A DNA stretch of 64,000 bases from Hericium rajendrae (taxonomy: Eukaryota; Basidiomycota; Agaricomycetes; Russulales; Hericiaceae). How positions within the stretch are numbered: position 1 is the stretch's first letter; each line of letters opens with the position of its first letter. A model generated the notes under the pieces. That model saw only the letters and a program-made list of their open reading frames with translations. It searched no databases and was not told where the DNA came from. Location of the stretch: assembly GCA_033439255.1 (NCBI GenBank), contig CM065885.1, forward strand, positions 1-64,000, read 5' to 3'. Of this stretch, positions 35,167-45,559 are shown one piece after another. A program made the translations under genes and the position numbers.

Positions 35167-38100
35167 CCAACATAAATGTTGTGAGGAGCTTGGTAGAACA
35201 GAATGCAATCAACTCTAGGCCAATCTACTCCTGCAATAAAAGCTGAGGTTGCCACCATCCAAGTAATAGTGCCTTGACGCCAAGATTGATATTCCTTTTT
35301 TCTATCTTCATGATTGACCTGGCCAGTATATAATCCTGCTTGCATAAGATCACTGAGGCTCACAGCATCCTTTTCATATTTGCAAAAGATGATGCCACGT
35401 GATTGAGGTCCAAACAGCTCTTGTTGTGCAAACTGAGCAAGATTGACTGTCTTGCGCATCAAAGTATGCTTGTCAGTATTGTAAATAATACGATAAGCAA
35501 GCTCTGGTCTTGCTGTAGGTGCTCGAATGATAAAGCTAGATGGTGGCAAAGCAGTTTCATGCTTGAACAGATCTTCAACAGCAACAGGCATAGTTCTAGT
35601 AAGATAGATACGCTGAATATGCTCCAAAGCCAGATTTTTGAGCTTATTGAACTTGTGTCTTAGATCAGATGAGTTGAGAATCTCATGACTCTCATCAAAG
35701 ACAAGTCGAGAAATATCATTTTGATTCTCATGAAGCAATCTAAACATCACAATAATAAGTCCAAAATACTAGAAAATATATATAAAATACTGACTCTGTA
35801 AAAGATTCACTAGCAGCAGATTCCATGGCTACAAATAGAACTTGCATGCCATCCACACCTTGTCCTTTGCCTTTAGAGCTAGCTTTCCATTGCATAGATC
35901 GAATTCCCAGACTTTGTGCTCTCCGTAACATGTCATTGAGGATAGCAACATAAGGAATCACCACAATAGACATCTTATCAGGCTCTGTGCTCCTAGCAGG
36001 AACCTCCCATACAATGCTTTTGCCACCACCAGTAGGCAAAATGGCAAGAAAGTGTTCATGTGCTTGTAGAGTATGCCATAAGAGCTGAGCTTGTTGAGGT
36101 GTTTTAAAATCTGCTGAGAGATCATTGAAGGCTTGTCTGAGAACCACCTGAGCTTCATTATACATCCTGTCTGTAAGTGTTGCATCTTGTTTTTTAGACA
36201 GAAGCAAAAAATGTGTTGCTGAAAAAGAAATATGCTGTGGTCTAAATGCAGGAGTAGAGGTGGCCAACACCATAGGTGACATAATATCCACAGGCATAGT
36301 AGGAGGTGGAGGAGCTGAAGTTGTTTGTTGCTCTTGCATCTGAAACTGTGCCAATCCAGCTGCTACTGCTTTTTGTACAGCAAACTCCATCTCTACTTTG
36401 ACTTGTTGCAAGCCTGCATTGACCGCTGCTGTAATTAAATCAGCAAGGCCTGTTAAATTAGCAGCTACAGGTGGAGCCTCTGATGATGATGCCTGTTGTG
36501 GCCTAGAATGACCTTCAGCTCTTTGTTGATTGAGAGGAAGAGGAGGAGGATTGGTTCCAAAGCCTAGCACCTCATGCCAATAGATACACCACTCGCCAAA
36601 TGTAAGCATAGCATCGCTAGTCAGGAATGGCAGACTTGTAATTTCTGTAGCATATGTCTTCCTAGCTTGTGCAGAGCTATGTCCAGACATCATGTCTCCA
36701 ACATCATTGCTAGCAAATGGATCATTGTAAGAGGGAGGAATGAAGGCACGTTTGATGGCAATGGCAATATGACGATATGGATTGATAGAGAGTCCAAGGC
36801 CAAAGTATTTGGAGGTCAACTTTTCAAGGTGAGATGAAAATTTATCAGAAGAGACTCTTTCTCCATGTTGCATGTAGAGAAATTCAGCATAGTTGTCTTG
36901 CACTTGAGAGCCCCAGAGAATTCCTGCAAATAAAATCTCCACTGGTCTGATATGGATCAGATAATACTGATTTAACTTGGCAAGTGCTGCTGGAAGGAGC
37001 ATCGGAACAAAGCTGTCCATACCACGAATATTGGTGCCTTTATGATATTGCATTATGAACCACATATCACCATGTGCCAGATAAACATTGCGTTGTCGAA
37101 GGCCATTGCGAATGCGAACATCTATAAATTCTGTTCCTCTTGGTGGTTGAGTAGGCAAAATGTGGTTCAAGACAGATAGCATCTGATTGATTTCCGCAGT
37201 GTAAGCCATGAATTGTGAAAGTGCAGTATGGTTCCAAGCCAAACGATCATCAGAAACACGTCCAATAGCAAATTGCTTGCCAGCTTCTAATTTTTCTAAT
37301 AACTCCATAGGTTTAGTAGTGAAGGTCGCATTGTTCAACCATGAATATCCAGCATAGTCGTTAGACATGTCGTCAACCAGATTAGAGGGAATCTGATAAT
37401 TCAGAGGAATGTCATCAGAAAGTTGGTACATCTTGTGTTCAACATCTTGCATGAGACGTTTCAAGCCTGAGCGTAACTTAGCAATCTCCAGTGTGTGACC
37501 TTTGAAGCTAACTTCTGTCATGTTACGACTCCATGTAATCTTGGGAGGTGCAGCTTGTCCTTTGACCAGAGCAGTAGTATAATGCTGATAGTCTTGAATA
37601 GCAGCATAGGTAGATACAGCTTGCTCTGATAGAAAGAGCTGACAGTAGTGATGACATGCTCTGTAGAAATATATTTAGATTACTAAATTTAATAATAACT
37701 TATTACTTACCCCATAGCTTTGTCCTCAAAGTCACCTTTCTTCAAATCTATTTGAAACAGCATAACCGCCTTGATAAGGTAGATCCATACTGACAAGTGA
37801 GTGGCAAAAAGATTGGGACCAATAAAAGATCCATCTTCACGAAGGCTGTCCACTGCTAAGAAGCATGTAAGGGGATCAAGCCATACCTCATCACGATCAT
37901 TGCCTGTGGAAGAAAAAAGAGCAAAGACCAAATTGTGAACAGCAAGAATGGTAGCTTCATCTTCATGGACATCAAGCTTGAGAAGAAATTGGTGTGCCAA
38001 AGTGATCTGATTAGGAGTCAAAGGAAGCTCATAGGTAGATTCATGGGTACCATCAACATAGCGAAGAACCATGGCCAAAAAACGAGTTAGGAATAGGACA

Positions 38101-39845
38101 GATCTGTTGTGAGTTTCAGGTCGATCATATCCCTTCCATGTAGCACCAGAAGATTCACTATAAGATATTATTAGTAAAATACTTATAATAATAATAAATG
38201 CAAACATACGATGGATATTGTTCTAATGCCTTGAGAATAAGCCGAGCTATGTTATGAGATTTGCTGACTATAGAAAGCAAATACTTGTTGACAACCTGTT
38301 TGAGATAGCCCAGTCTTGTGTTAAATCTAGATAGATGACCACCTTGGCCTGTAGTAAAAGATTCAGGCAAAGAACCTAAATCCAAAAGCAGTATCCGCTT
38401 AGAACGATCTTGATAGTAGTCTTTGAGATGAATATGCCAGTTGGTGACCTGTAAAAGAGGAGGAATGTCTCTTTCAGTGCTAGGACCAGCTGCATTGTGT
38501 TTCAAGCTGGAGATGTGCTGAGGATAGAGAGTGGTGATAAACATATCATAGGCAGAGGTGGTAGGAGGAGCAGAGAGTGTAGGATCCACAGAAAAATACT
38601 GCCGTGCATTAACTTTGATACTAGACCAGTAGAAAAAGGTCTGAAGAAAGGCTTCTACACTCTTTTTGTCAAAAGCTGTATGAGTACTGGAGTGCACTTC
38701 TCTAGAATGTCTGGATACAAGATCAAAGTTGATGGAAGCATATGAGCATTGAGGACATTTGAAGCCAGATTCAATCTTCAATCCTTCAACTGGCCTCTTG
38801 TCTAATAGAGCAGGAACATTGAGATCACAATGAAGACCAAAGTGCTGAATAGCCTCCTGTAAAAATTCATCAATGTCAAGATTCTTGTGACCATGGGTTT
38901 GCAAGTGTTTTTTCAAATCTTGAGGAAGAAATGCCTTTTCACAAGTAACACAGATGATGAGTTTGTGAACTCTATTGATGATACAACCTAAAGCGTCCAA
39001 AGTACTGTTGCTGAAGAGCTGAGTCATAGAAGTATTTGATTCTATCTCATTGCCTATAAAAATATCAATTATTTAAAGTTATACTTGATTAAAAAAAATA
39101 TAAATGCTTACTGAGATGCAAAGTCTGAGTCAGTTTAGCATCTACTAGATTAAGAGACATATTCATAGCATCATCACTAGACAATGACTTGTGATCATCT
39201 TGCATGATGGTATCATCTTCTAGTTCTGGAGATGGTACACGTGACACATGCTCTGAGAGTTGACGAGAGGTTGACTGAGAGATCAAAGGAGTATGAGAGG
39301 CAGAAGATCGAGGAGTCACATTTCTAGTAGAGCTTCCACCATATGGACCAATAGATGGATGGGCTCTAAGTGAGCGACTTGGACCTAGACCAGCATCAAG
39401 CTGCTTCTCATGAACTCTCATATGATTATACATATCACGAGTGATCTCTGTAGTAAATGAGCAGAGCCAACATGAAAATAGCCTGGTGGTCTCATCACGA
39501 TTGAGCATATATTTTTTGTCTATAAATTATCAAGTTAGAAACATTTAAAATTTACAAAACAAATTTTACTTTTTAAAGTCACTTCAACAGTAGGAACAGT
39601 AATTGCAGACTGATGAGCTTTATAGCTAGTTTTAGGAATATTCTTGTTGCAGTGATCACAGTAAGTTGTCTTGGCCACTTAATTCTGATATCAGATTTAT
39701 ATTAAAAACAAAAATAGAATATATTACATACTTGATATGATAGTTTGATGAAAAAGCTGACAGAAGCTGAGATAATCAAAGATAGAAGACTGTAAAAGAA
39801 CAGATGAGCAAGAAAAAAATACAGAGAAGATAATTACTGACCAGA
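35165..39845 (-). CDS. C2H2 / tyrosine-recombinase-like / RecQ-like helicase, 3'-truncated
   Basis: Coding exons run leftward: short exons near 39790-39730 and 39675-39575 (CDHCNKNIPKTSYKAH finger), 39519-39112 (CWLCSFTTEITRDMYNHMRVH finger), about 39056-38210 (further fingers CVTCEKAF and CPQCSYASINFDLVSRH), 38161-37710, about 37660-35790, and 35748 to the break near 35170. The fifth region has a set resembling tyrosine recombinases: RPVE, then NPYRH, then GHSSAQARKTYA. Next come RecQ-like motifs: PTGGGKS (Walker A), FDESHE (motif II), then ITWMVATSAFIAGVDW and QAPHNI. The protein is cut before motif VI, at an LTR-like sequence. Related C2H2/RecQ-type proteins are known as telomere-linked helicases in fungi; the recombinase reading is inference. 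Confidence 0.65.
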
Positions 39846-40259
39846 GACAATAGCAGTTGTAGATCAAGAGATTATTTGAATTTGTTTGTCAAATGATGCA
39901 AATTTCTGATAATGCTTAGTCAGGATAAGTTTCAAAGTGATGCTGACTAAGTGACTCTTAAAAAAAATTAAATAATGCACAATTCTAACAATGCTTAGTC
40001 AGGATGAGTTCCAAAGTGATGCTGACTAAGTGATCTTTGAGAAAAATAAAATAGAATAATAAAAAATAACAAATAATAAAAAATTAAAGTCAGAAGTTAT
40101 AATCATACCTGATTGAGGTAGACAGTCTGATTATATACAAATTTATTTAGATTTTTTCGAAATTTATAGAGAGATTACAACTTACTGATGATGGTGGTTC
40201 AAGATCAAGAGTGATATTTGTTATTGTTGATAGTTACAGATCTAAAATAGAAGGACCGA

Positions 40260-41320
40260 TGTTTTTTCTCACGCTTTAGCACAGCTACAATTTTCGACTT
40301 TCTGCTTATGTAAGAAGTATCTGCACACCTTTTACATAAGCATACCGTAAGAAGAAAATCAAAGTTGTACAGAAAAATTTTGTGAACAAAACTACATTGG
40401 TCTTGTATGCATAGCCATAGTCACTATGACATAAAATGCAAAATACTCGGTCAAACCTGAGTTTGAATAGACTTAGCCATGGTTTTCGAGATTTTCTGCT
40501 TATGTAAGAAGTATCTGCACACCTTTTACATAAGCATACTGTGAGAAGAAAATTAAAGTTGTAGAGAAAAATTTTCTGAACAAGACTGCATTCATCTCGT
40601 ATGCACAGCCTTAGTCACTATGGCATAAAATGCAAAATACTCGGTCAAACCTGAGTTTGAATAGACTTAGCCATGGTTTTCGAGATTTTCTGCTTATGTA
40701 AGAAGTATCTGTACACCTTTTACATAAGCATACCATAAGAAGAAAATCAAAGTTGTAGAGAAAATTTTTCTGAACAAGACTGCATTCGTCTCGTATGCAC
40801 AGCCTTAGTCACTATGGCATAAAATGCAAAATACTCGGCCAAACCTGAGTTTGAATAGACTTAGCCATGGTTTTCGAGATTTTTTGCTTATGTAAGAAGT
40901 ATCTGCACACCTTTTACATAAGCGTACCATGAGAAGAAAATCAAAGTTGTAGAGAAAAATTTTCTGAACAAAACTACATTGGTCTTGTATGCACAGTCTT
41001 AGTCATTATGCCATAAAATGCAAAATACTCAGCCAAACCTGAGTTTGAATAGACTTAGCCATGGTTTTCAAGATTTTCTGCTTATGTAAGAAGTATCTGC
41101 ACACCTTTTACATAAGCATACTGTGAGAAGAAAATTAAAGTTGTAGAGAAAAATTTTCTGAACAAGACTGCATTCATCTCGTATGCACAGCCTTAGTCAC
41201 TATGACATAAAATGCAAAATACTCGGTCAAACCTGAGTTTGAATAGACTTAGCTATGGTTTTCGAGATTTTTTGCTTATGTAAGAAGTATCTGCACACCT
41301 GTTATATAAGCAAATTGTAA
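40260..41320. repeat. 194-bp tandem repeat with hairpin cores inverted
   Basis: Six units with 194-bp spacing. Hairpins lie at 40304, 40498, 40692, 40886, 41080 and 41274, each 38 bp. Arms are the same as in copies A and C, but the core reads GAAGTATCTGCACACCTT, the exact complement of the A/C core. Sequence outside the arms runs in the same direction as in A and C. Confidence 0.9.
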
Positions 41321-42158
41321 AAAAGACTTAGCCACAATTTTCGAGATTTTAGCTTATGTAAAAAGTATGCAGATACCTTTTACATAAGCATATTGATCAA
41401 GATAAGATTTGTAGGTCAAGGACCACCAAAACTCAAATATCTCCAGAATGAGCTTGAGCAACTTTTAGCTCTCTTCAGATCTGGGATGCTGTATAAATTG
41501 CTCAAATACTCACAAATTTTTAGAGAAATCAGAGCTAATTCATGTATTGACATAGAAACAAAGATCGAGGACCACTAAAACTCAAATATCTCAAGAATGA
41601 GCTTGAGCAACTCTTAGCTCTCTTCACATCTGGGATTGGACATAGATTGCTCAAATATCTGCAAAGTTTCAGAGAAATTGGAGCTGATTCATAGAGTAAG
41701 TAGCTTAGATAGTCTTTTAAACTTGTTTGCTATATATCTCCACAACAAGTTTGAGCAACTCTATGAATCTACCACTCCCAAAATCAGACAAATAGAGGCT
41801 ATCGTCATGCCAAGTCTCAGCCAAAAGAGTAAGGAACGTGGCCCAGTTCACTCCAGTTTACTTCAGCCTAACAACCAAACTTAACACCCCTATATCTTTA
41901 CAACTGCTTTGAGCAACTCTTTGAAACCACCACTTCCTTGATCAGACAGATGAGGACTAGCAACATGCAAAATTACAGCCCAAACGAGCCACATTTGAGC
42001 TGAGGAAGATCAGTCGAGCTGAGGTTTACAGGTCGAGGACCACAAAAACTCGAATATCTCAAGAATGAGCTTGAGCAACTCTTAGCTTTCTTCAGATCTG
42101 GGATCGAAGATTTATTGCTCAGGTTTTCTGAAATTTTCAGAGAAATCGGAGGTGGTCA

Positions 42159-42196
42159 CCGTAACGTGGCCACGTTACGGCTGAGCAAATAGCTTG
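42159..42196. other. Terminal palindrome and conserved terminus of element B
   Basis: A perfect 22-bp palindrome at 42159-42180 (half-site CCGTAACGTGG), then CT, then GAGCAAATAGCTTG to 42196. Confidence 0.85.
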
Positions 42197-42297
42197 GCAT
42201 CGAGTTCCATTTTAATCATATTGCTTCGATGATTGGTCTTTCTATTAAATGCAGCAGGTTCGAATATCTAGATAAAACATTAGTAAATTTATACAAT

Positions 42298-43528
42298 TTA
42301 AACATTTGCACCTACGAAGTCTTGAATAGGATAAAAATTGTTAGGATGATTGGGAATCTTAAAAGGCAACTGATTGTTGGAGGAAAATATGTCCATCAAA
42401 GAAATGTGTTGAAAGGTAGGATTAGACTGAACGAGTGCTGGAGGCCAAGTATAACCAGATTGTGCTAATTCTCGATAGTTGATTTCTGTTTGCCAGTTCG
42501 TTTTGACCAGATTATGATCCTCTACTTTATATAGAGTATGCCATTCAATCACGTGTAGATCGATGTTGTCGAAGATTTTAAACTGATCGATTATCCAAGG
42601 TAGCACTTGAGTTGTGATCTAAATTTATACAAGTTATTTAGCAGTAATTATAAAATATATTGATATATACTTACAGATGAAGGCCATTCCATAATATGAC
42701 TCAAAAATTCACGTTTCATAAGATCTCGATACAAGCGAATATCAAGAAGTTGTCGAATTTGATGTGTAAGAATTGGAGATCGAATAATGTGCAACTTGGT
42801 TTTTAAAAGTTTAAAGTCTTTCGCTATAATATAATAGATTAATATAAAAGATTAAAAATAAATAAAAATAAAAATTTACATGATAAATGACTACACAAGT
42901 TTGTGAGTTCTTCAGTGAAGCACTTTGAAAACCCCTCATGATCCTGATCAAAGACTTGACGTTGTTCATCGGCGAAAATGAAGATAGCATGGATCATATC
43001 CATTTCAGAAGGTTTTAGGAGTCGAGTAGGAATATTACTGGTGACCATATATGATGCGATGATACCAGCACTTATGTCTAAAACAAATAATATTTTAAGC
43101 AGTATATCATAATATATTAAATATAAAAACTTACCAGAATACAGCTCAATTGGATATGTTGGTAAAAGATCTTCATTCAAACGACAAATTTCACGTCTAG
43201 CTGAGATACGATGCTGTCCAGCAATGATGATAACTGGTATGTCTATCGGCACCATAACAGAAAAGTCATTTGATCCAGTATGCAGTAAGTTGCGCAAAGT
43301 GTCGATGAATGTAGTAGAAACTAGACCAGCAAGAGGAAATTCTGAACGCTTGTCAACACCCAAATTGAAGTCATTAATGAAACGATCTTTGAGTTCAGTG
43401 ACCCAGACTTGATTTAGAGGGCGCTGATTACGATGGAATGTGAACTGATTCTTGCGAAGATCAATGTTAAATCTCCCGATAAGGTGCTGTTGGAAAGCAT
43501 TGAGAGTGAACGTAGACACTTGAGCCAC
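42298..43528 (-). CDS. ParB-like domain protein
   Basis: Starts at 43528 (MAQVSTFTLNAFQQHL). Four exons with AT-rich introns: about 43528-43136, 43082-42880, 42824-42675 and 42617 to the stop at 42298; about 350 residues. The segment VPIDIPVIIIAGQHRISARREI resembles the ParB/Srx-like motif in which an Arg-rich loop follows a Gly-x-Arg turn (P-V-I-x-x-G-x-H-R-x-x-A). ParB-type domains bind DNA or nucleotides, including CTP in bacterial ParB, and some are nucleases; which of these applies cannot be told. Its promoter region is element end C, related to that of the RecQ-type gene, so the two genes probably belong to one element family. The domain call rests on a single motif. Confidence 0.45.
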
Positions 43529-43669
43529 TAAGATGAATAAAATTTAGCATATAAAAAAAGTGAAATAAAAAAAATAGACATACTAGATGATGCTGAGGGT
43601 TGAAATATTCTCGAAATGTTTTTTTTCGGATTTATTTGGATTTTTCTGAAGAACTTGGAAGGCTTGTTA

Positions 43670-43825
43670 TAAAAAAAATCCATTAAAAAATGATTAAAAA
43701 AATCGATTAAAAAATGATTAAAAAAATCGATTAAAAAATGATTAACAAATCGATTAAAAAAATGATTAAAAAATCGATTAAAAAAATGATTAAAAAAATC
43801 GATTAAAAAAATGATTAAAACATGA
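43670..43825. repeat. A/T-rich ~24-bp tandem repeat
   Basis: Repeats of ATGATTAAAAAAATCGATTAAAA, about seven units, upstream of the ParB-like gene. ATCGAT is a palindromic core. Confidence 0.85.
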
Positions 43826-43829
43826 ATAA

Positions 43830-45559
43830 AAGTCGGATTTTATAATCTTACCTGAGTGATGTAGAGAGTCTAGTTGAATAAAAATAATAATGAGATTTTT
43901 TCGAATTTTAAAAAAGAGGCAGCAACTCACAGATGGTGGTGGTTCAAGATCAAGAGTGATGTTTGTTCCTATTGATAGCTACAAGTCTCAAATGGAGTGC
44001 CGATGTTTTTTCCCACGCCTTAACACAGCCACAATTTTCGACTTTCTGCTTATGTAAAAGGTGTGCAGATACTTCTTACATAAGCATACCGTGAGAAGAA
44101 AATCAAAGTTGTAGAGAAAATTTTTCTGAACAAGACTGCATCGGTCTCATATGCACAGCCTTAGTCGTTATGACATAAAATGCAAAATACTCGGCCAAAC
44201 CCGAGTTTGAAGGGACTTAGCCATGATTTTCGAGATTTTCTGCTTATGTAAAAGGTGTGCAGATACTTCTTACATAAGTATACCGTGAGAAGAAAATCAA
44301 AGTTGTAGAGAAAATTTTTCTGAACACAACTGCATCAGTTTCATATGCACAGCCTCAGTCGTTATGACATAAAATGCAAATTACTCGACCAAACCTGAGT
44401 GTAAAAAAACTTAGCCATGATTTTCGAGATTTTCTGCTTATGTAAAAGGTGTGCAGATACTTCTTACATAAGCATACCGTGAGAAGAAAATCAAAGTTGT
44501 AGAGAAAAATTTTCTAAACAAGACTGCATCGGTCTCATATGCACAGCCTCAGTCATTATGACATAAAATGCAAAATACTTATCTAGATTTAATTGATAAA
44601 TTTCAGTATTTGGCTCATATCTTATGAGGTACTCCAAGGTATCCTTAGCAAATAGTACTCCCATGCTCAAAATAATAAAGGCTACTATCATGCAAAATTT
44701 CAGAAGGTGCAGAATAGTCCTTGGCATATTTCTAGAACATGACTGAGCTCAATTGATAGATTTTAGTATTTGACTCATATCTTGTGAGGCGCTCTGAGGT
44801 ATCCTTAGCAAATAATACTTTCATGATCAGAATAATAAAGACTACCCTCATGCAAAGTTGCAGGAGGTGCAGACAGGTTCTTACTATAGTTTCGAGACAT
44901 GACCGAGCTTAACTGATGCATTTTAGTATTTGGCTCATATCTTGTGAGGTACTTTGAGGTATCCTTAGCAAATGACACTCCCATGGTCGGAATAATAATG
45001 GCCACTACCACGCAAATTTTCAGAAGGTACAGACAGGTCCTTGGTATAGTTTCAAGACATGACCGAGCTTAACTGATGTATTTTAGTATTTGGCTCATAT
45101 CTTGTGAGGTACTCCGAGGTATTCTTAGCAAATGATACTTCCATGGTTCGAATAATAATGGCTACTACCATGCAAAATTTCAGAAGGTACAGACAGGTTC
45201 TTGGTATAGTTCTGAGATCTGATGCAGCCTAACTAAGCCTAACTTATTACCCTTATTTCTCTACAACCACTTTGAATTATCCTTAGCAGCCACTTCTTTC
45301 ATGTTAAGATAGATGATATCTATTATCATGTTAAATTTCAGCCAAAACGATATAGATTTGAGCTAGCAAACATGCATCATGCTCAGTTTTGCAGGTCCGG
45401 GGATAGAAAAAGGCAAATATCTTGAGAATGGCTTCGAGGTATCCTTAGGTCTCATCAGATCTGAGACCGTGTATCAATACCTCAGAGATCCTGAAATTTT
45501 CAGAGAAATCGGAGAAGGTCCGACGATCCAAGCTTGGATCGTCAGGAGCAAATAGCTTG
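43830..45559 (-). mobile_element. Outer end and promoter of element C
   Basis: Collinear with copy A from about 43840 (TCGGATTTTATAATCTTACC) to the terminus. Contains a 194-bp array (hairpins at 44048, 44242 and 44436, core orientation as in A), a 163-bp array (about 44580-45215) and the terminal palindrome. It is inserted in the 3' end of the 895-residue gene copy 2. Confidence 0.7.
45522..45559. other. Terminal palindrome and conserved terminus of element C
   Basis: A perfect 22-bp palindrome at 45522-45543 (half-site GACGATCCAAG), then AG, then GAGCAAATAGCTTG to 45559. The half-site is unrelated to those of A and B although the flanks are conserved. Confidence 0.85.

Larger units (their letters stand above)
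39847..42196 (-). mobile_element. Outer end and promoter of element B
   Basis: This is the leader and promoter of the RecQ-type gene. It carries two CTTAGTCAG hairpins (39915-39951, 39994-40030), a spliced-leader-like donor near 40108 (minus strand CAGGTATG), a 194-bp tandem array, AT-rich degenerate repeats (41390-42110) and the terminal palindrome. It lies about 100 bp from the stop codon of the ParB-like gene of element C, so B and C stand head to tail. Confidence 0.65.
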
